Source of the DNA: an uncultured Lachnospiraceae bacterium
Lineage (GTDB): Bacteria; Bacillota; Clostridia; Lachnospirales; Lachnospiraceae
Direction: 5' to 3'
Assembly: GCA_958422845.1 (NCBI GenBank)
Contig: CATZPU010000019.1
Span: 1-10,794 of the forward strand
DNA: 10,794 bases
The notes under the pieces were generated by a model. It did no database searches, had not been told where the DNA came from, and saw nothing but the letters and a program-made list of their open reading frames with translations. A program made the translations under genes and the position numbers. Of this stretch, positions 1 through 6,093 are shown piece by piece (the stretch's first letter is position 1; each line of letters starts with the position of its first letter).

Positions 1-703
1 GAGTAATTATAAGGTAACAGATATCAATCTCAAGCTCCATAAGGGTGAGGTTCTGGGTATTTATGGTCTGGTCGGGGCAGGTCGTACAGAAATTTTACAG
101 TCTATTTTTGGCATAGCACCGATTACTAAGGGAGAATTGAAGATCAATGGTCAGCCTGCAATAATTAGAAACACTCAAGAGGCTATACGCAATAAGATCG
201 GGCTTGCGCCGGAAAGCAGAAAAACACAGGGACTGGTTCTGCTGCTTCCTGTTTGGGAAAATATGTCAATGGTGGCTCTTCGTAAATTTAAAAAGAAAAC
301 TAGGATCAGCTATCGGGATATTGATCAGGAGTGCCGCGGATATGTAGAAAAATTAAATATTAAAACTCCGACAATCTATACGAAGACAGGAAATCTTTCC
401 GGCGGAAATCAGCAAAAAGTTATTTTGGCAAAATGGTTGATGCAGGATTGTGACATTCTTTTGCTTGATGAGCCTACACAGGGAATTGACGTCGTTGCAA
501 AAGAAGAAATTTATAAGTTGATTCGGGAAATGGCGGAATCCGGAAAAAGCGTTATAGTCGTATCTTCTGAATTACATGAACTTCTGCGTATCAGTGACAG
601 CATTCATGTTATGTATGACGGAAGACAGGTATTAGAAACAGATAAAGCAAACTTTAATTCAGACCAGATATTACACGCATCTGTAGTTGGGAGGACCTCA
701 TAA
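1..703 (+). CDS. CUT2 sugar ABC transporter ATP-binding protein, C-terminal part (5' end outside window)
   Basis: Cytoplasmic ATPase of a ribose/xylose/galactose-type (CUT2) importer; it powers sugar passage through the permease encoded next. Only the last 233 codons are present (reading frame opens at base 2); the family is about 500 residues with two fused ABC domains, so this is the second domain. Visible motifs: a Walker A-like GLVGAGRT (65-88) lacking the usual lysine, the signature LSGGNQQKV (about 392-420), and Walker B ILLLDEPTQGID (about 454-490). The sequence SSELHELLRISD has Glu where the switch His normally sits. The degenerate Walker A and absent switch His are usual for the C-terminal domain of RbsA/XylG/MglA proteins, so they do not indicate decay. 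The stop overlaps the permease start (TAATG). Sugar specificity cannot be read from this part. Confidence 0.95.
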   Translation, partial: SNYKVTDINLKLHKGEVLGIYGLVGAGRTEILQSIFGIAPITKGELKINGQPAIIRNTQEAIRNKIGLAPESRKTQGLVLLLPVWENMSMVALRKFKKKTRISYRDIDQECRGYVEKLNIKTPTIYTKTGNLSGGNQQKVILAKWLMQDCDILLLDEPTQGIDVVAKEEIYKLIREMAESGKSVIVVSSELHELLRISDSIHVMYDGRQVLETDKANFNSDQILHASVVGRTS

Positions 704-1671
704 TGAAGAAAAACGTAACTGTAAATACGATTATTAAGAAATATAATCTTGTTATTTTGCTTGCAATATTTATTGTTATATCGGCGATTTTATCACCGAA
801 CTTTCTGACACTGGGCAATTTTTTTAATCTGCTTTTGCAGGCTTCGATTCCGGGTATTGTCGCAATTGGAATGACACTGGTTATTCTTCTTGGCGGAATT
901 GATCTGTCGGTAGGATCAGTACTTGCATTTTCAGGAATGATGACATCTATTATAGTGGAAAGAATGGGAGGAGATACTCCTGCGATTATTGTCGGATGTG
1001 CAGTAGGATTGGCAATCGGTGCTGCAATGGGATTTGTTACAGGAGTTCTGATCGCAAAATTTGGGCTGCCTGACTTTATTGCATCGCTGGCAATGATGGA
1101 AATAGCAAGAGGTGCGGCATTATTGACTACGAGCGGAAATCCGGTATTTGGATTGAGCAAGAAGTTTCATGTATTAGGCGGTGGTTTTGTATTTGGAAAA
1201 ATAGCAATCAGTGGTATTTTCTGGATTATACTTACGATCGCATTTGTACTTATTTTGAAATATACCGTATTTGGAAGAAGCCTTTTTGCTATCGGCGGAA
1301 ATCGTGAAGCAGCAATGTTGTCTGGTATTAAGACAAAAAAGAATTATGTTATGACTTATATGATCAGCGGTCTGCTTGCTGGATTTGCGGGAATTTTGAC
1401 AGCATCATGGATGTCTACCGGACAGCCGACAGCCGGAGATGGATATGAGTTGGATGCAATAGCGGCGAGTGTAATAGGCGGAGCAAGTTTAAGTGGTGGT
1501 ATTGGTTCTGTTGCCGGAACCTTTGGAGGTGTATTTTTGCTCAGGATCATCACGAATATTTTCAATCTTGTAGGACTTCCTTCCTATTATCAAAGGATTG
1601 CAAAGGGCGTAATTATTGTGTTCGCACTTTTGCTGAACCGTTTTGTAGCGAAAGAGAGCAAAAAGAAATAA
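703..1671 (+). CDS. CUT2 sugar ABC transporter permease (RbsC-like)
   Basis: Membrane-spanning subunit of the sugar importer, 322 residues, a normal length for RbsC/XylH/MglC-type permeases. Hydrophobic segments fill the protein, starting near residue 15 after a short basic cytoplasmic N-terminus. The family hallmark GGIDLSVGS lies at residues 64-72. The C-terminal part carries the Gly/Ser-rich AASVIGGASLSGGIGS stretch typical of BPD_transp_2 permeases, and the basic tail (AKESKKK) suits a cytoplasmic end. The ATG shares one base with the preceding stop and follows GGGAGG at 689-694, so it is translationally coupled to the ATPase. Codon use is AT-rich like the rest of this operon. The transported sugar is not determinable from sequence alone. 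Confidence 0.95.
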   Translation: MKKNVTVNTIIKKYNLVILLAIFIVISAILSPNFLTLGNFFNLLLQASIPGIVAIGMTLVILLGGIDLSVGSVLAFSGMMTSIIVERMGGDTPAIIVGCAVGLAIGAAMGFVTGVLIAKFGLPDFIASLAMMEIARGAALLTTSGNPVFGLSKKFHVLGGGFVFGKIAISGIFWIILTIAFVLILKYTVFGRSLFAIGGNREAAMLSGIKTKKNYVMTYMISGLLAGFAGILTASWMSTGQPTAGDGYELDAIAASVIGGASLSGGIGSVAGTFGGVFLLRIITNIFNLVGLPSYYQRIAKGVIIVFALLLNRFVAKESKKK

Positions 1672-1699
1672 TGTGAATGAAAAGCTACGGCTTTCAGAA

Positions 1700-1721
1700 T
1701 CCCATCAAGGGCCCGATGGGA
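1700..1721 (+). other. Intercistronic stem-loop upstream of the binding-protein gene
   Basis: TCCCATC (1700-1706) pairs with GATGGGA (1715-1721) around an 8-base loop that itself contains GGGCCC. There is no U-run after it, so it does not look like a terminator. A stable hairpin between permease and binding-protein genes commonly protects the downstream transcript after processing, letting the binding protein be made in excess. That role is inferred here. Confidence 0.5.
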
Positions 1722-1734
1722 AATATATCTTTCT

Positions 1735-1741
1735 AAAGGAG
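1735..1741 (+). promoter_or_regulatory. Ribosome binding site deciding the binding-protein start
   Basis: AAAGGAG lies 9 bases before the ATG at 1751. It favours that ATG over the upstream in-frame GTG at 1673, which has no comparable site and would put 26 charged, non-signal residues before the signal peptide. Confidence 0.8.
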
Positions 1742-1750
1742 AACGAACGT

Positions 1751-2725
1751 ATGAAGGTAAGAAAAATCAGTGCAATGGTAATGGCAGTAATGATGGCAGC
1801 TAGTGTATGCAGCAGTGTAGCTTTTGCAGAGGAAAAGGATTTAAGTGAACTGACGATCGGATTTTCTAACTGTTCACAGGATACTCCGTTTTTTGCAAAC
1901 ATGACTCCGATTATTCAGGAATATGCAGAAGGACTTGGCGCGAAGGTAGTGGCGCTGAATGCGGATAATGATATTGCAAAGCAGAATCAGGATATTATGG
2001 ATCTTGTAACGCAGGGCATTGATATTCTGATCATCAATCCGGTAAACGAAGATGGTCCGTCAGCAGGTATCGAGGCTTGTAATAATGCGGAAATACCGGT
2101 TGTTACAGTTGATAAAAATGTAAAAGCCGGATATACGTCATGGGTTGGCCGTGATAATCAGGAGATGGGACGTCTCTGCGGGGAAAAGCTGATTGAGCTT
2201 CTTGGTGGAGAGGATGCAAAAGGAACAATCCTTGAGATTCAAGGAACAGCAGGCTCCACAACAATGATGCAGAGAAGAGATGGTTTCCATGAAGCGGTTG
2301 ACAAGATTGAAGGTCTGAAGGTTGTGCAGTCATCTTACTGCGACTATGACCGTTCAAAAGCAATTCCGGCAACACAGGATCTTTTACAGGCGAATAAAGA
2401 CATCGTAGCGATTTTCGGACATAATGATGATATGGCACTTGGAGCAGCGCAGGTATGTGCAGAGCAGGGACTTAATGATGTTTTGGTATGCGGCGTTGAC
2501 GGCCTGATGGAAGCAGTTCTTAAGATTCAGGATGGCGAGTATGCATGTACAACATCGAACGATCCGGTTCTTATGGGACAGACCGCAGTGGATGTAGCTA
2601 TTAAGATTTTCAATGGAGAAGAGGCAGAAGATTTTGTTGATGCAGGAACAGTAGTTATTGATGCAGAAAACGTAGCGGAATATGCAGATGAAAGTCTTGA
2701 TTTTGCAACAATGGTAAAGAAATAA
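1751..2725 (+). CDS. Sugar-binding protein of the CUT2 ABC transporter (RbsB-like)
   Basis: Extracellular solute receptor that delivers a sugar to the permease; 324 residues from the ATG chosen by its ribosome site and signal peptide. Residues 1-26 form a classic signal sequence (basic MKVRK, Met/Ala-rich core, cleavage after AFA). Periplasmic_binding_4/RbsB features follow: TPFF at 45-48, VDK at 120-122, RR at 175-176, HNDDMALG at 224-231 and GVDG at 248-251. These align with sugar-contact regions of E. coli RbsB, but Lys122 replaces the Arg of ribose-specific proteins, so ribose is not assured. Oddly for a Gram-positive binding protein there is no good lipobox: Cys20 sits in ASVC, with Val just before it. 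Anchoring is therefore unclear. It sits 79 bases after the permease with a hairpin between. Confidence 0.94.
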   Translation: MKVRKISAMVMAVMMAASVCSSVAFAEEKDLSELTIGFSNCSQDTPFFANMTPIIQEYAEGLGAKVVALNADNDIAKQNQDIMDLVTQGIDILIINPVNEDGPSAGIEACNNAEIPVVTVDKNVKAGYTSWVGRDNQEMGRLCGEKLIELLGGEDAKGTILEIQGTAGSTTMMQRRDGFHEAVDKIEGLKVVQSSYCDYDRSKAIPATQDLLQANKDIVAIFGHNDDMALGAAQVCAEQGLNDVLVCGVDGLMEAVLKIQDGEYACTTSNDPVLMGQTAVDVAIKIFNGEEAEDFVDAGTVVIDAENVAEYADESLDFATMVKK

Positions 2726-2727
2726 AA

Positions 2728-2733
2728 AAGGAG
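2728..2733 (+). promoter_or_regulatory. Ribosome binding site deciding the GTG start of the HPr-like gene
   Basis: AAGGAG lies 6 bases before the GTG at 2740 and just after the binding-protein stop. No ATG in the same frame lies near; the first, at 2812, would remove the region equivalent to the HPr N-terminal strand and helix. Confidence 0.75.
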
Positions 2734-2739
2734 ATACTT

Positions 2740-2967
2740 GTGGTTACCAGAAAAATATTCAGAACAATTAACGAATTACAGGATATCCAGCGTCTCGCAT
2801 GCAAGTGTTCTATGGACGTAGCATTTCATAATGAAGACAGCACAGTAGTTATAGACGCAAAAAGTTATATAGGAATGTATGCGCTTGATTTTCGTAATCC
2901 GATTCTTGTAGTAAGTGAGGATACGGAATTTCATAAACAAATTGCCGACATAGGAGAAACTGTATAG
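2740..2967 (+). CDS. HPr-like small protein without the catalytic histidine (Crh-like)
   Basis: A 75-residue protein resembling HPr, the phosphocarrier of the sugar phosphotransferase system. The match is clearest in VIDAKSYIGMYALDFRNPILV (from residue 37), parallel to the AKSIMGIMSL region of HPr. Ser42 takes the place of the regulatory Ser46 phosphorylated by HPr kinase. The N-terminal segment that should carry GLHARPA reads ELQDIQRLA (residues 12-20), with no His or Arg-Pro, so it cannot pass phosphate in the ordinary way. This recalls Bacillus Crh, which lacks His15 but keeps Ser46 and acts as a CcpA co-effector. Similar His-less HPr-like proteins are known to me from clostridia. It is the last gene of the transporter operon, 14 bases after the binding protein. 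Fold call fairly sure; regulatory role inferred. Confidence 0.75.
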   Translation: MVTRKIFRTINELQDIQRLACKCSMDVAFHNEDSTVVIDAKSYIGMYALDFRNPILVVSEDTEFHKQIADIGETV

Positions 2968-2981
2968 AGTAATGCAGTAAT

Positions 2982-3031
2982 AAAAAAGAGAAGGTATTGT
3001 CAAACATCAGGACAATAGCTTCTCTTTTTTT
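2982..3031. terminator. Bidirectional intrinsic terminator between transporter operon and ROK gene
   Basis: The arm ending at 3001 (AGAGAAGGTATTGTC) pairs with GACAATAGCTTCTCT (3011-3025) around a 9-base loop, with one G-G mismatch. Seven T follow on the + strand (3025-3031) and six A precede (2982-2987), giving a T-run on the - strand too. It lies 15 bases after the HPr-like stop and 24 bases past the ROK stop, so it can end both convergent transcripts. Confidence 0.9.
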
Positions 3032-3054
3032 GTGAAGATATAACTTAGTTTGGC

Positions 3055-4182
3055 TTAGAGGATAGCGTTTAAAAATTCCTGAATAAATGGAAGCGCTGCG
3101 CCTATACATGCGGGCAGATTGGAACACGTACTGATGCTGATGTATTTTTCGTCGGTAGGAAAAGCTGTTTTTTTCAGAATGATTTGATGCAGGCGTTCAA
3201 TATCATCATCAATCAGATAGTGAGCCAGTGTTCCGCCCAGAATAATGTTGCTGTTGATCGTCATATGAAGATTATTGATGGCAAGCGCAAGATAATCAAG
3301 ATATGTATTCCAACGTTTTACATATTCAGAAACACCTTTACGAAGCTGTGCAAAAAAATACTGAGTATTCTCCTGGGGGTTCAGCAGCGCTGAGATAGAA
3401 CAATACGCATTCAGACAGCCTCGTTTTCCGCAATAACACGGCAGTCCGTTCGGGACAAGCGTCATATGTTCGAAGATACCGCTCTTGTAAGCGCCGTCCT
3501 GAAAGAAATTGCGGTTAATAATGATAGCTCCGCTGACATCGGAGCGAATGTTGAAGAATACTGCGTTTTGCAGCAGGGGATTGAACCATAATTCGACATT
3601 GGCCATAGACTCTGCATCATGAACAAAAGCGCAGTTAAAAGGAATACGCTTTTGAAAAGTTTCTATGGTAAGGCCGGTACAATTGAGAATTTCGCCGTAG
3701 ATGATATGAGTTCCATCGGCAGAAATTAAAGCCTGAAGTGCAATGCCTACACCAAGAATCTGGTTTTCATGATAGTTAAGACTCTTGATAAATGTGTTAA
3801 TTATTTCACAAATATGGTCAAAATAAATTTCTGTATTAGAGAATACAAGGAAATGCTTTTCAAATTTTAACATGTCTCCGTATAGATCGACCGCAGTTAA
3901 TTCAAAGTGATCTGACAGAATTTCTACACCTATGGAAATTTTTGCTGAAGCATGGAATTCATACAGATTTGCCTTTCTTCCCCCTGTAGATTTTGCCAGA
4001 CCGTGGACGAAAATAAGGTTTTCATTTTGAAGATCTTTGAGAATCTGTGCGATAGTCGGACGGCTTAAGGATGTTTTTTCGTGCAGCATCAGTGGGGTAG
4101 CGTGGTGATTACGGTAGATACATCTTAAAATATTTTTTGTGTTGTTAATTCGCAGGGCTGTTGTAGTAAATGTATTGTTCAT
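3055..4182 (-). CDS. ROK-family transcriptional repressor (XylR/NagC/Mlc type)
   Basis: Cytoplasmic DNA-binding repressor, 375 residues, a normal length for ROK regulators. Residues 11-58 form a winged helix-turn-helix (NILRCIYRNHHATP..., SLSRPTIAQILKDLQNENLI). The rest is the sugar-kinase-like ROK domain. The zinc site is intact: His239, then Cys249, Cys251 and Cys256 (CYCGKRGC), the same spacing as H247/C257/C259/C264 of Mlc. VHDAESMAN (187-195) stands where ROK kinases have ENDAN, keeping the Asp. The N-terminal phosphate-binding motif is degenerate, so it is a regulator, not a kinase. GGAG lies 9 bases before the start. Being convergent with a sugar transporter, it most likely represses that operon and is relieved by the sugar or a derivative (inferred). 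Confidence 0.92.
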   Translation of the reverse strand: MNNTFTTTALRINNTKNILRCIYRNHHATPLMLHEKTSLSRPTIAQILKDLQNENLIFVHGLAKSTGGRKANLYEFHASAKISIGVEILSDHFELTAVDLYGDMLKFEKHFLVFSNTEIYFDHICEIINTFIKSLNYHENQILGVGIALQALISADGTHIIYGEILNCTGLTIETFQKRIPFNCAFVHDAESMANVELWFNPLLQNAVFFNIRSDVSGAIIINRNFFQDGAYKSGIFEHMTLVPNGLPCYCGKRGCLNAYCSISALLNPQENTQYFFAQLRKGVSEYVKRWNTYLDYLALAINNLHMTINSNIILGGTLAHYLIDDDIERLHQIILKKTAFPTDEKYISISTCSNLPACIGAALPFIQEFLNAIL

Positions 4183-4267
4183 AAAGTATTTCTCCGAAAA
4201 GTCGTATTTTTGTCATACTTAGCATCCGTATATAAAGGAAAACATATTTCTGCACGTTTATGTGTTT

Positions 4268-4273
4268 ATTATA
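4268..4273 (-). promoter_or_regulatory. Extended -10 element of the ROK gene promoter
   Basis: On the - strand this reads TGGTATAAT: a perfect TATAAT with the TGn extension. No good -35 is visible at 16-18 bases upstream (about AGCTTT), as is common for extended -10 promoters. Transcription would start near 4260, leaving a leader of about 78 bases before the ROK start codon. Confidence 0.6.
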
Positions 4274-4346
4274 CCAGATAAAAGCAGGAAAAGCTATATG
4301 GAAACCGTGCTAAGAAAAAGTAAAAAGCAGGCAGTTGCAAGGAAAG

Positions 4347-4364
4347 TTGTTGACATCTCAACAA
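4347..4364. promoter_or_regulatory. Palindrome 1, probable MarR operator overlapping the -35 box
   Basis: TTGTTGA (4347-4353), four bases, TCAACAA (4358-4364): perfect 7-base arms. It covers the -35 box and the first part of the promoter spacer. Its sequence matches palindrome 2 at 4383-4404. A bound protein here would block RNA polymerase. Confidence 0.75.
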
Positions 4365-4378
4365 GTATATGATACACT
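4350..4378 (+). promoter_or_regulatory. Promoter of the MarR-alcohol/aldehyde dehydrogenase operon
   Basis: The -35 is TTGACA (4350-4355, consensus), followed by a 17-base spacer and -10 TACACT (4373-4378) preceded by TGA, an extended -10. Predicted start is near 4385, inside palindrome 2, about 40 bases before the MarR start codon. Confidence 0.75.
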
Positions 4379-4382
4379 CCGT

Positions 4383-4404
4383 ACTTGTTGAAATATCAAC
4401 AAGT
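4383..4404. promoter_or_regulatory. Palindrome 2, probable MarR operator over the transcription start
   Basis: ACTTGTTGA (4383-4391), AATA, TCAACAAGT (4396-4404): perfect 9-base arms. It shares the TTGTTGA-N4-TCAACAA core with palindrome 1, their centres being 38 bases apart. It lies over the predicted transcription start and just before the ribosome site. Confidence 0.75.
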
Positions 4405-4407
4405 GTA

Positions 4408-4414
4408 AGAGGAG
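4408..4414 (+). promoter_or_regulatory. Ribosome binding site deciding the MarR start
   Basis: AGAGGAG lies 8 bases before the ATG at 4423. The in-frame ATG at 4369 falls inside the promoter, upstream of the predicted transcription start, and cannot be the main start. Confidence 0.8.
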
Positions 4415-4422
4415 ATATTCAA

Positions 4423-4869
4423 ATGGAAGAAAGATTTGAGACGTTTACGGTTCTGATCAACAGGATCAACCGCAATATAAAAAAGATCAAGAATCAGGAA
4501 ATGAGAGAATACCATTTGCGGAGCATTCATATTTCCTGTCTTTATTATCTGTATTCATCGGGAAATATCACGGCGACAAAGCTTTGTGAGTGCTGTGAGG
4601 AGGATAAGGCGACGATCTCTCGCGCGCTCGACTATCTGGAATCAAACGGTTATCTGACGTGCGAGGCGAAAAGTACAAAACGGTACAACAGTCCTCTGAT
4701 CCTTACGGAAAAGGGAAGAGAAGTCGGGGGAAAGATCTCTGATAAAATCGCGGGCGTGCTCGATGAGATCAGCGTAGGACTTACGGAGGAGGAGCGGATC
4801 GCATTTTACCGCAGCTTATCTATCATCAGCAAAAGTCTGGAGCAGATAGCTTCCAAATATGAGAAATAA
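4423..4869 (+). CDS. MarR-family transcriptional regulator
   Basis: Dimeric winged helix-turn-helix regulator, 148 residues from the ATG at 4423, the normal MarR length. The DNA-binding part is seen in GNITATKLCECCEEDKATIS, RALDYLESNGYL and the wing around AKSTKRYNSPLILTEKGREV. The flanking N- and C-terminal helices (MEERFETFTVLINRINRNI; GLTEEERIAFYRSLSIISKSLEQI) would make the dimer interface. Cysteines sit in the recognition region (CECCEE), so thiol sensing is possible but unproven. It is the first gene of its operon, with two matching palindromes over its own promoter, so it most likely represses itself and the dehydrogenase genes until an inducer binds. The GC-richer codon use differs from the transporter and ROK genes upstream. 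Confidence 0.93.
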   Translation: MEERFETFTVLINRINRNIKKIKNQEMREYHLRSIHISCLYYLYSSGNITATKLCECCEEDKATISRALDYLESNGYLTCEAKSTKRYNSPLILTEKGREVGGKISDKIAGVLDEISVGLTEEERIAFYRSLSIISKSLEQIASKYEK

Positions 4870-4878
4870 GGTGATATT

Positions 4879-6093
4879 ATGTTTTTATTAAAAGCAGTAT
4901 TCTGCCGTGCGGTTCAGACGGCGTTTCGGATCGCGCTGCCATTCCTGCCATATCGGGAGCCGGAGATCGTGGATTCGTGCGCAGCTCTTGGAAAGGTGTG
5001 TAAAAAAGAAAAGATAAGATCGGCGCTGATCGTTACGGATCGAGGGATCGTAGAACACGGTCTGACTGCGTCGCTTGAGGAAGTATTAAAGGAAAATGAT
5101 ATTTCTTATGTGATCTATGATAATACACAGCCAAATCCTACCGTGCGCAACGTCGAGGAGGCGCTTGAATTTTATCACAGGTATCGCTGTGATTTTCTGA
5201 TCGCTGTCGGCGGCGGTTCTTCGATGGACTGCGCAAAGGCGGTTGGTGCGCGGGTGGCTTATCCGAAAAAAACGATAGGACAGATGAAAGGGATACTTCG
5301 CGTGCTGCGAAGAATTCCCATATTGATCGCCATTCCGACTACGGCGGGTACGGGAAGCGAGGTGACGCTTGCGGCAGTGATCACTGACAGCGAAAAACAG
5401 CATAAATATGCGCTGATGAGCTTTCCGCTGATCCCGTCCTATGCAGTTCTTGATGCTGCGCTTACGTATTCGCTGCCGCAGCATCTGACGGCGACGACGG
5501 GAATGGATGCGCTTACGCACGCTGTGGAATCGTACATAGGACGGTCGACTACGAGGCAGACGAGGAGACTGGCGCTTACGGCGGTGCGGCTTGTTTTTCA
5601 GAATGTGGAAGCTGCGTGCGCAGACGGGTATAACCGCAGGGCAAGGGGCGGCATGCTGCTTGCGGCGTACAAAGCGGGCATTGCCTTTTCAAAATCGTAC
5701 GTCGGATACGTCCATGCGGTCGCGCATTCGCTCGGCGGTCAGTACGGTACTGCGCACGGACTGGCAAATGCCGTTCTTCTGCCTCACGTATTGGAAGCGT
5801 ACGGCAAAAGCGTTTACAGAAAGCTGCACCGGCTTGGAGCTGCGGCAGGCGTGTGCCGGAAAACGGACACGGATGAAGAGGGAGCGAAGAAGCTTATCGC
5901 GGCAATAAAGGAACTGAATGTAAAGATGGGTATTCCTGATAAGATTTCGGGAATCAGGAAAGAGGATATTCCGGTTATGGCAAAGCACGCAGAGCGGGAG
6001 GCGAATCCGCTGTATCCGGTGCCGAAGCTGATGACAAGATCGGAATTAGAGGCTTTTTATTATCAGATCGCAGATTGGAGTGAAGAGTCATGA
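4879..6093 (+). CDS. Iron-containing (type III) alcohol dehydrogenase
   Basis: NAD(P)-dependent oxidoreductase interconverting an alcohol and its aldehyde; 404 residues. The dinucleotide-binding GGGSSMDCAK is at 111-120 and PTTAGTGSE at 153-161. The metal ligands match those of FucO-type enzymes: Asp210 and His214 (GMDALTHAVE), His279 (YVHAVAHSLG) and His293 (GTAHGLANA). The first 27 residues (FLLKAVFCRAVQTAFRIALPF) are an extra hydrophobic/amphipathic stretch before the first beta strand, suggesting a membrane-surface location and perhaps a lipid-like substrate. The start lies 9 bases after the MarR stop, with AAGGTGAT at 4868-4875. Its stop overlaps the aldehyde dehydrogenase start by four bases (ATGA), so the two enzymes are probably made together. 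Family is certain; substrate is not. Confidence 0.94.
   Translation: MFLLKAVFCRAVQTAFRIALPFLPYREPEIVDSCAALGKVCKKEKIRSALIVTDRGIVEHGLTASLEEVLKENDISYVIYDNTQPNPTVRNVEEALEFYHRYRCDFLIAVGGGSSMDCAKAVGARVAYPKKTIGQMKGILRVLRRIPILIAIPTTAGTGSEVTLAAVITDSEKQHKYALMSFPLIPSYAVLDAALTYSLPQHLTATTGMDALTHAVESYIGRSTTRQTRRLALTAVRLVFQNVEAACADGYNRRARGGMLLAAYKAGIAFSKSYVGYVHAVAHSLGGQYGTAHGLANAVLLPHVLEAYGKSVYRKLHRLGAAAGVCRKTDTDEEGAKKLIAAIKELNVKMGIPDKISGIRKEDIPVMAKHAEREANPLYPVPKLMTRSELEAFYYQIADWSEES

Noticed and set aside
1673..1750. In-frame GTG that would extend the binding protein by 26 residues
   Set aside because: It has no good ribosome site, covers the intercistronic hairpin, and would bury the signal peptide behind charged residues.
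2740..2967. Reading the HPr-like gene as a decayed pseudogene because the catalytic His is missing
   Set aside because: The frame is intact, the ribosome site is strong, and the serine region is well kept; His-less HPr relatives exist.
4369..4422. In-frame ATG extending the MarR protein by 18 residues
   Set aside because: It lies between the -35 and -10 boxes of the gene's own promoter and upstream of the predicted transcription start.
5086..5520. Open frame on the - strand within the alcohol dehydrogenase gene
   Set aside because: It is a shadow of GC-rich codons on the opposite strand with Arg-rich, featureless sequence; likewise 6063-6704.
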